From Massilia polaris (GTDB lineage Bacteria > Pseudomonadota > Gammaproteobacteria > Burkholderiales > Burkholderiaceae_D), in assembly GCF_012927275.1 (NCBI RefSeq), contig NZ_JABBGG010000009.1, forward strand, positions 1 through 64,000: a stretch of 64,000 bases of DNA, in the 5' to 3' direction. Of this stretch, positions 57,352 to 64,000 are shown piece by piece. The notes beneath the pieces were generated by a model. The model had not been told where the DNA came from. It searched no databases and saw nothing but the letters and a program-made list of their open reading frames with translations. The position numbers and the translations under genes are program-made. Every line of letters begins with the position of its first letter. Position 1 is the stretch's first letter.

Positions 57352-58503
57352 ATGGAGACCTCGGCACTGGTACTGCTGGCCGTAAAGGGCCTGCTGGCGG
57401 CAAGCCTTCCGCTGGCGATGGTGTGGATGTCGTCCGACGCCAATAAATACCGCAAGCTGGTCTGGGTGATCGTGTTCCTGACCTTCGACCTGATCGTCTT
57501 CGGCGCCTTCACGCGCCTGACCGATTCGGGCCTCGGCTGCCCGGACTGGCCGGGCTGCTATGGCGCCGCCAACCCGTTCATCGCGCATGAACAGATCGCC
57601 GCTGCCGAAGCACTGATGCCGACCGGCCCGGTCACGGTGGTCAAGGCCTGGATCGAGATGACGCACCGCTACCTGGCGATGGGCATCGGCGCGCTGATCA
57701 TGGCGCTGATGGCAACCGCCTGGCTCCAGTGGCGCAAGACGCGCCGCAGCGAGTTTTCGCCTGCGATCCCGACCGCGCTGTTCTTCTTCGTCTGCGTCCA
57801 GGGCGCGTTTGGCGCATGGACCGTCACCCTCAAGCTGCAGCCGGTAATCGTCACGATCCACCTGCTGCTCGGCATGGGCCTCCTGGCACTGCTGGTGTGG
57901 ATGGGCGGCCGCCAGGACCACGCGCTGCGGCCAATGCCGGCTGCCGGCGCCAGCGCAGCGGCGCTGGCCGCACTGCGCCCGCTGGCAATCGTATCGTTCG
58001 TGCTGCTGTTCGTGCAGATCGCGCTGGGCGGCTGGGTCAGCACCAATTACGCCACGCTGGCCTGCACCGACTTCCCGCTGTGCGGCGGCAAAGTGGTGCC
58101 GGACATGGACTTCGAACATGGCTTCACCTTGTGGCGCGAGCTGGGCAAGACCGCGGCCGGACACTACCTGCCGTTTTCGGCGCTGACCGCGATCCACTGG
58201 GTGCACCGCAATTTCGCCTTCGTCGTGTTCGCGGTCGTCGGCTTCACCGTGTGGCGCGCCTGGCCGCATGCCGGCCTGCGCAGGACCGCCCGATTCTTGG
58301 CGATCGCGCTGGCCGCGCAGCTTGTCACGGGCCTTGCCACTGTGTTCCTCGACTTCCCGCTGGCCATCGCGGTACTGCATAACGCGGGCGCTGCCGTCCT
58401 GGTGCTGCTGGTGACCATGTTAAACTACCAGTTAAAGTATCAACTCGTTCCTGCGCAACGCGCTCCCGCAAGCGCGCTTTCGCCGCAAGCCTCACACCCC
58501 TGA
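57352..58503 (+). CDS. ctaA: Heme A synthase
   Basis: COX15/CtaA family oxidase converts heme O to heme A. It has 383 residues and about eight spans in two halves. Conserved features: [34 protein letters not shown], the second-half [21 protein letters not shown] and [11 protein letters not shown]. The paired His in each half are heme ligands. It starts 3 bases after the SCO-like gene and is followed by ctaB after 2 bases. Confidence 0.96.
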   Translation: METSALVLLAVKGLLAASLPLAMVWMSSDANKYRKLVWVIVFLTFDLIVFGAFTRLTDSGLGCPDWPGCYGAANPFIAHEQIAAAEALMPTGPVTVVKAWIEMTHRYLAMGIGALIMALMATAWLQWRKTRRSEFSPAIPTALFFFVCVQGAFGAWTVTLKLQPVIVTIHLLLGMGLLALLVWMGGRQDHALRPMPAAGASAAALAALRPLAIVSFVLLFVQIALGGWVSTNYATLACTDFPLCGGKVVPDMDFEHGFTLWRELGKTAAGHYLPFSALTAIHWVHRNFAFVVFAVVGFTVWRAWPHAGLRRTARFLAIALAAQLVTGLATVFLDFPLAIAVLHNAGAAVLVLLVTMLNYQLKYQLVPAQRAPASALSPQASHP

Positions 58504-58505
58504 AG

Positions 58506-59396
58506 ATGACCCAGACCGCAATCCCAAAACCGACCAGCCGTTTCGCCCAGTACTGGACGCTGACCAAGCCCCGCGTCACCCAGCTGGCGGTGTTCTGCGC
58601 CGTGATCGGCATGTTCCTAGCCACCGACGAACTGCCGCCGTGGCGCACCGTGCTGGCCGCGACGGCCGGCATCTGGCTGCTGGCCGGCGCGGCTTTCGCC
58701 GTGAACTGCATCCTCGAAGCGAAGATCGACGCGCGCATGGCGCGCACCGCCCGCCGCGCGACGGCGATGGGCGAGCTGACCAACACCCAGACCATCGTGT
58801 TCTCCGCGCTGATCGGCGGGGCCGGCATGTGGATCCTGTACGCGCTGGTGAACCCGCTGACCATGTGGCTCACGTTCGTCACCTTCGTTGGCTACGCCAT
58901 CATCTACACGTTGATCCTCAAGCCTGCCACGCCGCAGAACATCGTCATCGGCGGCCTGTCGGGCGCGATGCCGCCCGCGCTGGGCTGGGCCGCGATCGCC
59001 AACGACGTGCCGATGGAAGCATGGCTGCTGGTGCTGATCATTTTCGTCTGGACGCCGCCGCACTTCTGGGCGCTGGCCATGTACCGCCGCGACGACTACG
59101 CGCGTTCCGGCCTGCCGATGCTGCCGGTCACCCACGGAATGAACTTCACCGGCTTCCACGTGTGGCTGTATTCGATCATGCTGGCCGCGACCACGCTGCT
59201 GCCGTTCGTGGTGCGCATGAGCGGCCTGATCTATCTCGCGTCCGCGATCGTCCTCAATGCCATATTCCTGTGGCACGGCTGGCGCGTGTACCGCCACTAC
59301 AGCGACCAGGTCGGGCGCAAGGCCTTCGCCTGGTCGATCATGTACCTGTCGCTGCTGTTTGCCGCGCTGCTGGTCGACCACTACATCAAGCTCTGA
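58506..59396 (+). CDS. ctaB: Heme O synthase (protoheme IX farnesyltransferase)
   Basis: UbiA-superfamily enzyme that adds farnesyl to heme B, using the product of IspA. It has 296 residues with several spans, [16 protein letters not shown] at the start, the first motif [18 protein letters not shown] and [21 protein letters not shown]. The usual DxxxD of the first motif begins with Glu here, which is common in betaproteobacterial members. It lies between ctaA and the SCO lipoprotein gene. Confidence 0.96.
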   Translation: MTQTAIPKPTSRFAQYWTLTKPRVTQLAVFCAVIGMFLATDELPPWRTVLAATAGIWLLAGAAFAVNCILEAKIDARMARTARRATAMGELTNTQTIVFSALIGGAGMWILYALVNPLTMWLTFVTFVGYAIIYTLILKPATPQNIVIGGLSGAMPPALGWAAIANDVPMEAWLLVLIIFVWTPPHFWALAMYRRDDYARSGLPMLPVTHGMNFTGFHVWLYSIMLAATTLLPFVVRMSGLIYLASAIVLNAIFLWHGWRVYRHYSDQVGRKAFAWSIMYLSLLFAALLVDHYIKL

Positions 59397-59397
59397 C

Positions 59398-59979
59398 ATG
59401 AAAAAACTACTTTCGATTTTTGCACTGGCGCTGCTGCTGGCCGGTTGCGACAAGCTGCCTGGCCAGCAGCCAAGCTTCAAGAACACCGACCTGACTGGCC
59501 TCGACTACGCGAAAGATTTTGCGCTGACCGACCATACCGGCAAGCCGCGCACCCTGGCCGACTTCAAGGGCAAAGTGGTGGTGATGTTCTTCGGATTCAC
59601 CCACTGCCCGGATGTCTGCCCGACGACGCTGGCCGAAATGGCCGGCGTGATGAAAGCGCTCGGCCCGCAAGCCGACGACGTGCAGGTGCTGATGGTGACC
59701 GTCGACCCGGAGCGCGATACGCGGGAACTGCTGGCCCAGTACGTGCCGGCCTTCGACAAGCGCTTCATCGGCCTGCGCGGCACGCCGGAACAGACCGCCG
59801 CGGTAGCGAAAGAGTTCAAGGTGTTCTACGCCAAGGTGCCAGGCAAGGAACCGGGCAGCTACACGATGGACCACACCGCCGCCAGCTACGTATTCGACCG
59901 CAACGGCAAGGTGCGCCTGTTCGTCCGCTATGGCCAGGGCGTCGAGCCGCTGGCCCACGACATCAAGCAACTGCTGTAG
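59398..59979 (+). CDS. SCO1/SenC family copper chaperone lipoprotein
   Basis: Delivers or reduces copper for CuA of subunit II. The 193-residue protein has a lipoprotein signal with C17 (ALLLAGC), a thioredoxin fold with the copper motif C70-PDV-C74 and the distal histidine in YTMDHTAASY. The ATG lies 1 base after the ctaB stop. It is the last clear oxidase gene in the cluster. Confidence 0.95.
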   Translation: MKKLLSIFALALLLAGCDKLPGQQPSFKNTDLTGLDYAKDFALTDHTGKPRTLADFKGKVVVMFFGFTHCPDVCPTTLAEMAGVMKALGPQADDVQVLMVTVDPERDTRELLAQYVPAFDKRFIGLRGTPEQTAAVAKEFKVFYAKVPGKEPGSYTMDHTAASYVFDRNGKVRLFVRYGQGVEPLAHDIKQLL

Positions 59980-60003
59980 TCCGCGAAAAGAACAAAGAAA
60001 AAT

Positions 60004-61068
60004 ATGGATCGACGCGACGGACCGACGAACTACGCCAAGCTGGCCGCCATCTCGCTGCTGACGATAGGCTGCCTTTACGTACTTCGCCCCTTCCTCGCCG
60101 CGATCCTGTTCGCGAGCGCCGTCGTCATCTCGTCCTGGCCGCTGTACATGCGCCTGCTCGCGGTCATGCGCGGGCGGCGCACGCTGGCCGCGCTGACCAT
60201 GACGCTGTCCCTGACCTTTGTGGTGATCATGCCGCTGGCACTGGTCGCCTACAATCTGGCCGACGATGTCGGTCGCTTCTACGAACAACTGCGCATCGCG
60301 GTCGAAACCGGGAACGCCGAGCCGCCGCTGTGGCTGCGCCGGATTCCGATGGTGGGCGAATCGATCTATGCCTACGCCATGGAACTGATGCACAGCCGCG
60401 AGCAGATGCTCGAACTGGCGCGCAACATGCTCGAGCCGGCGCGCAAATACCTGCTCAGCGGCGGCATTGTGCTTGGCGCCGGCGTCGCCCATATGAGCCT
60501 GGCCGCCTTCGTCAGCTTCTTCCTGTACCGCGACGGCCTGCAGCTGGTGTCGTCGGTGGCGGTCGCCATGCAGAAGCTGATCGGCGAGGGCGCGGCCAAG
60601 GTCGCGGACATCGTCAGCCAGACCGTGCGCGGCGTAATGTATGGCCTGCTCGGCACCGCGCTGGCGCAAGCACTGGTGGCGGCCCTCGGCTTCGCCATCG
60701 CGGGCGTGCCGGGCGTGCCGCTGCTCGGCGTCGCCACTTTCATCATGTCGCTGGTGCCGATCGGTCCACCGCTTATCTGGGGCGGCGCGGCGCTGTGGCT
60801 GTTCGACCAGGGCAGCACCGGCTGGGGCGTCTTCATGATCGTCTGGGGCCTGGTGCTGATCAGCGGCGTCGACAACGTCGTCAAGCCGCTGTTGATCAGC
60901 CGCGGCAGCGACCTGCCGTTCCTGCTGGTCCTTCTCGGCGTGCTGGGCGGCGTGCTGGCGTTTGGCTTCGTCGGCCTGTTTATCGGCCCGACCCTGCTCG
61001 CCGTCGGCTACTCGTTGATGCGCGATTGGACCGGGGTCAAGCCGGCAGTGCCACCAGCCCAGGACTGA
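60004..61068 (+). CDS. AI-2E family transporter
   Basis: The 354-residue membrane protein has about eight spans and the family pattern: a paired N-terminal span, a long amphipathic middle (about residues 95-170), then FIMSLVPIGPPLIWGGAALWLF and SDLPFLLVLLGVLGGVLAFGFVGLFIGPTLLAV. Family members include the E. coli TqsA exporter and Na+/H+ antiporters, so the substrate is open. It starts 24 bases after the SCO gene and may be co-transcribed with it. Confidence 0.9.
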   Translation: MDRRDGPTNYAKLAAISLLTIGCLYVLRPFLAAILFASAVVISSWPLYMRLLAVMRGRRTLAALTMTLSLTFVVIMPLALVAYNLADDVGRFYEQLRIAVETGNAEPPLWLRRIPMVGESIYAYAMELMHSREQMLELARNMLEPARKYLLSGGIVLGAGVAHMSLAAFVSFFLYRDGLQLVSSVAVAMQKLIGEGAAKVADIVSQTVRGVMYGLLGTALAQALVAALGFAIAGVPGVPLLGVATFIMSLVPIGPPLIWGGAALWLFDQGSTGWGVFMIVWGLVLISGVDNVVKPLLISRGSDLPFLLVLLGVLGGVLAFGFVGLFIGPTLLAVGYSLMRDWTGVKPAVPPAQD

Positions 61069-61293
61069 AGGTAGGCGTGTTGCAAAGCGGCGACATAAGC
61101 GTTGCCAACCTGGCCAACACCATTAACCGGCCCAATGCGTCCGCACTGGGGCCGCGCACGCGCCTGGTCGTATTACGCGCCCTTTTGATGCATCTTTATC
61201 CACATCGGGTAATTTTGTCCAAAACAAGCACGTGGCCCGGCGAGAATATCCCCGATATACTTCTGCGTCCGGACAAATGCACTGGGGAAAAAC

Positions 61294-61845
61294 ATGAAGG
61301 GCGTCGTATTTACGGAGTTTATGGAGCTGGTCGAATCCCGCATGGGACTCGATATGCTGGACCGGATCATCGGCGAAGCGGACCTGCCCAACGACGGTGC
61401 CTACACCTCGGTCGGCACCTATGACCACGCCGAACTGGTTCGGCTGGTAACGGCGCTGTCGAATGCCACTGGCCTGACCACGTCGGACCTGGTGTTGATG
61501 TTCGGCGAACACCTGTTCGTTCGCTTCTCGGTCGGCTACCCGGCGCTGTTCGGCGATGTCGCCAACTCGTTCGACTTCCTCGAGCGTATCGACGGCGTGA
61601 TCCACGTCGAAGTGCGCAAGCTGTATCCGGACGCCGAGCTGCCAAGCCTCACCTGCGAACGCCCGGCGCCGGGCCAGCTGGTGCTTACCTACAGTTCGCC
61701 GCGCGGCTTCGCCGACCTGGCCGAAGGCCTGATCAAGGGCTGCATCAAGCACTTCGGCGAGCCGATCGCCGTGGTCCGCACCGACCTTGAAAAAGAAGGC
61801 GGCGTGCACCGTTCGCGCTTCGACCTGACAACCGGGCAGGCATGA
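61294..61845 (+). CDS. H-NOX (heme nitric oxide/oxygen binding) sensor protein
   Basis: The 183-residue HNOB-domain protein starts MKGVVFTEFMELVESRMG. The proximal heme ligand is H104 (DGVIHVEV) and the propionate-binding YxSxR is Y133-S135-R137. These are offset by exactly two from H102/Y131/S133/R135 of the Thermoanaerobacter (Tt) H-NOX. The position of that protein's distal Tyr140 falls on L142 here, which suggests an NO-selective sensor. GGGGAAAAAC precedes the ATG. Its stop overlaps the start of the GGDEF-EAL gene, the usual H-NOX partner. Confidence 0.93.
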   Translation: MKGVVFTEFMELVESRMGLDMLDRIIGEADLPNDGAYTSVGTYDHAELVRLVTALSNATGLTTSDLVLMFGEHLFVRFSVGYPALFGDVANSFDFLERIDGVIHVEVRKLYPDAELPSLTCERPAPGQLVLTYSSPRGFADLAEGLIKGCIKHFGEPIAVVRTDLEKEGGVHRSRFDLTTGQA

Positions 61846-64000
61846 TTGAACCGGTAGTCACGACCGTCGCATCGCGCAGCCTGATGCGCGAACGGACGGC
61901 CCGCAAGGAAGCTGAAACCCTGCTCGAACAAAAGAGCCGGGAGCTGTACGACATCAACCTGAATCTCCGCCAGCTCAACTCCGACCTGGAGGAGAGCGAG
62001 ACGCGCTACCGCACGCTGGTCGAGTTGATGCCGGACGCGATCTGGATCCACACCGGCGGCAAGGTCGTGTTCATGAATCCGGCGGCGCAGCAGCTGTTCG
62101 GCGCGTCCGCGCCCGAGCAGCTGCTTGGTTGCGAAGCGATCGACCTGATTCCCGAGGAATTCCACGCCCAGATGGCGCAGGGGATTTTTGGCGACCTCGC
62201 CGCGGCGCAGCAGCAGCCGCGCTGCGCGCTGCGCGTCGCGCGCGTCGACGGCTCACTGGTCGACGTCGAGTTCTTCGGCTGCGCGATCCGCTTCAACGAC
62301 GCTGAATCCGTGATGAACGTCGCACACGACATCACGGAGCGGCGCCAGCACGAGATGGCGATCGAACACCAGGCCACGCACGACCTGCTGACCGGCCTGC
62401 CCAACCGCGCGCTGTTCCTCGACCGGCTGGCGCAGGCGATCCGGCGCGCCGAGCGGCACGGCGACAAGCTCGCGGTCATGTTCGTCGACCTCGACAAATT
62501 CAAGAATATCAACGACACGCTCGGCCACGCCTGCGGCGACGACCTGCTGCGCATGGTCGCCAGCCACCTGCGCCATTGCGTACGCGGCTCCGACACCGTG
62601 GCGCGCCTGGGCGGCGACGAATTCGTCCTGCTGCTCGATAACCCGCTGGGCGACACCACCCCGGCCATGATCGCCGGGCGTATCGCGACGCGGCTCGGCC
62701 AGCCCGTGATGCTGGGCGGGCAGGAGCACGTCGTCACCGGCAGTATCGGCATCAGCATTTATCCGGAAGACGGCAGCAAGGCCGAGGCGCTGCTGCGCCA
62801 GGCCGACATCGCGATGTACCGCGCCAAGGAAGGGGGACGCAACAGCTTCCAGTTCTTTACGCAGGAAATGCAGAACCGCCTCGACGCGCGCGTGGCGCTC
62901 GAACAGGGCTTGCACCGCGCGCTCCAGCGCGACGAATTCGTGCTGCACTACCAGCCGCAGGTCGACCTGCGCAGCGGCCGCATCGTTGGCATGGAAGCGC
63001 TGGTGCGCTGGCAGTCGCCCGAACTGGGCCTGGTCCCGCCGATGCAGTTCATCCCGGTGGCCGAGGAAAGCAACCTGATTAACGCGATCGGCCTGTGGGT
63101 GCTGAACAAGGCCTGCGCCACCCTGCGCGCCTGGCTCGATGCCGGTGTTCCGGTAGTGCCGATCGCGGTCAACGTGGCGGCCTCGCAGTTCTCCGACCAG
63201 GAGATGGACGAGCTGATACGCACCACGCTCGAACGCCACCGGGTCGATCCGCGGCTGCTGGAGCTGGAGCTGACCGAAAGCCTGTCGATGAACGATCCGG
63301 AAGCCTCGATCGAGCTGATGCACCGGCTGAAGGCGACCGGCATCGGCATGTCGATCGATGATTTCGGCACCGGCTATTCGAATCTATCGTACCTGAAGCG
63401 CTTCCCGGTGGACAAGCTGAAGATCGACCAGTCGTTCACGCGCGGGCTTACCAGCAATCCGGAAGACCGGTCGATCGTCACGGCGGTGATCCGCATGGCG
63501 CACAGCCTCGGGCTGCGCGCGATCGCCGAAGGCGTCGAGACCGAAGGGCAGCTGCGGCTGCTGGCGGCCGAGGGATGCGACGAGATCCAGGGTTACTACT
63601 TCAGCCGCCCGGTGCCGGAACAGGCGATGCTGGCGATGCTGGAGCGCGACATGGGCATGGACATGGCGCCGCTCGCGCGCAGCGTCCAGCGCCGCACGGT
63701 GCTGCTGGTCGATGACGAGCCGCAGGTGCTGTCGACCTTCTGCAAGATGCTGGACGGGCAGGGGTTTGAAGTGCTGACCGCGCACGGGCTGCCGGAAGCG
63801 TATGAGCTGCTGGCGGGGCATGAGGTTGGCGTTGTGATTTCGGATCAGGAGCTGATCGGGAATACGGGGATCGACTTCTTCCAGCGGATCAAGAGCATGT
63901 ATCCGCGCACGGTGCGGGTGCTGCTGACGGCGGATGTCACGCCGGCCAACCTGGCCGACGCGATCAACAAGGGCGCGATCTACAAGTTTGTGGAGAAGCC
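61842..64000 (+). CDS. PAS-GGDEF-EAL-receiver cyclic-di-GMP enzyme (3' end outside window)
   Basis: Open to the window end (719 codons). Order: N-terminal coiled coil (about 15-55), PAS (about 58-175), GGDEF (about 180-340) with intact GGDEF near residue 257 and an RxxD product-inhibition site (RGSD) five residues before it. Then comes EAL (about 360-600) with MEAL near 385, the loop DDFGTGYSNLSYL near 505 and TESLSMND. Last is a receiver domain from about 615 with LLVDDEP, acceptor aspartate in VISDQEL and K in FVEKP. Both cyclase and phosphodiesterase motifs look functional. It overlaps H-NOX as ATGA, so NO-bound H-NOX probably controls it. A C-terminal receiver is less usual. Confidence 0.94.
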   Translation, partial: MIEPVVTTVASRSLMRERTARKEAETLLEQKSRELYDINLNLRQLNSDLEESETRYRTLVELMPDAIWIHTGGKVVFMNPAAQQLFGASAPEQLLGCEAIDLIPEEFHAQMAQGIFGDLAAAQQQPRCALRVARVDGSLVDVEFFGCAIRFNDAESVMNVAHDITERRQHEMAIEHQATHDLLTGLPNRALFLDRLAQAIRRAERHGDKLAVMFVDLDKFKNINDTLGHACGDDLLRMVASHLRHCVRGSDTVARLGGDEFVLLLDNPLGDTTPAMIAGRIATRLGQPVMLGGQEHVVTGSIGISIYPEDGSKAEALLRQADIAMYRAKEGGRNSFQFFTQEMQNRLDARVALEQGLHRALQRDEFVLHYQPQVDLRSGRIVGMEALVRWQSPELGLVPPMQFIPVAEESNLINAIGLWVLNKACATLRAWLDAGVPVVPIAVNVAASQFSDQEMDELIRTTLERHRVDPRLLELELTESLSMNDPEASIELMHRLKATGIGMSIDDFGTGYSNLSYLKRFPVDKLKIDQSFTRGLTSNPEDRSIVTAVIRMAHSLGLRAIAEGVETEGQLRLLAAEGCDEIQGYYFSRPVPEQAMLAMLERDMGMDMAPLARSVQRRTVLLVDDEPQVLSTFCKMLDGQGFEVLTAHGLPEAYELLAGHEVGVVISDQELIGNTGIDFFQRIKSMYPRTVRVLLTADVTPANLADAINKGAIYKFVEK

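Noticed and set aside
58710-58760. Heme O synthase first motif begins with Glu instead of Asp, suggesting an inactive enzyme
   Set aside because: As far as I recall, betaproteobacterial CtaB commonly has E at this position, and the rest of the motif is intact.
59445-61424. 659-codon plus-strand frame through sco, the AI-2E gene and H-NOX
   Set aside because: It is out of frame with all three recognised proteins and crosses two intergenic gaps.

Overview
The window reads as a chromosomal segment of a high-GC betaproteobacterium. The best fit is Oxalobacteraceae of the Massilia/Telluria/Duganella type. This rests on protein sequences and gene neighbourhoods (an APH-type ThrB beside a BPSS1780-family protein and a DUF2782 protein, Cox assembly genes with DUF2970 and DUF2909 proteins, H-NOX followed by GGDEF/EAL) and on recurrent palindromes between genes. 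It is inference from memory, not a database search. No rRNA, tRNA, CRISPR array, transposase or phage structural gene was seen. Coding density is high, and almost all genes are housekeeping or conserved accessory genes.

Layout. 1-5100: the tail of an unknown gene, valS (minus), a large HExxH/RTX/DUF4214 protein, a bidirectional terminator and a doubtful small minus-strand ORF. 5188-9677: thiamine operon thiC-thiS-thiG-thiD-thiE under a TPP riboswitch, with a hairpin that buries the thiC ribosome-binding site. 9714-11612: three receiver-domain genes (one with an ANTAR output) and no kinase. 11638-13876: a 44-bp palindrome and an M56 (BlaR1-like) membrane peptidase with a heptad-repeat tail, preceded by a 12-codon ORF where a BlaI regulator would be expected. 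13924-22987: uvrD-type helicase, BPSS1780-family protein, thrB, DUF2782 protein, polA, DUF4382 lipoprotein. 23081-30091: ZIP transporter (apparently no standard start codon), metE/metR divergent pair with a MetR box, sulfurtransferase, DMT permease, Rieske oxygenase. 30437-33459: xseB-ispA-dxs (isoprenoid precursors). 33639-38976: a possibly truncated hypothetical gene, a PduO-type cobalamin adenosyltransferase, glcDEF (glycolate oxidase) and a glutathione peroxidase. 38973-41171: pilU and pilT. 41262-44779: YggS-family gene, proC, yqjK/yqjE/yqjD-like trio, ubiA. 44850-47593: oxyR, an orphan PilU-like ATPase and rfaE2. 47687-50685: a Phd antitoxin remnant, an NTF2-like protein, trmL, comF and a BioC-like methyltransferase. 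50753-59979: the complete aa3-type cytochrome c oxidase cluster with copper and heme A assembly genes. 60004-64000: an AI-2E family permease, then H-NOX overlapping a PAS-GGDEF-EAL-receiver protein cut by the window end.

How genes work together. ThiC, ThiS, ThiG, ThiD and ThiE make both thiamine halves and join them. Dxs needs thiamine diphosphate and feeds IspA, whose prenyl products serve UbiA and heme O synthase (CtaB). CtaB, CtaA, CtaG, SURF1 and SCO build the heme and copper centres of CoxB/CtaD/CtaE. OxyR, glutathione peroxidase and glycolate oxidase form a peroxide-related theme but are not in one operon. H-NOX with its GGDEF/EAL partner is a likely nitric oxide to cyclic-di-GMP switch, and PilT/PilU plus the orphan PilU-like ATPase power type IV pilus retraction. 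I did not find a convincing wholly new multi-gene system. The observations most worth checking are the M56 locus without its regulator, the ZIP gene starting at ATC, the orphan antitoxin tail and the H-NOX operon.
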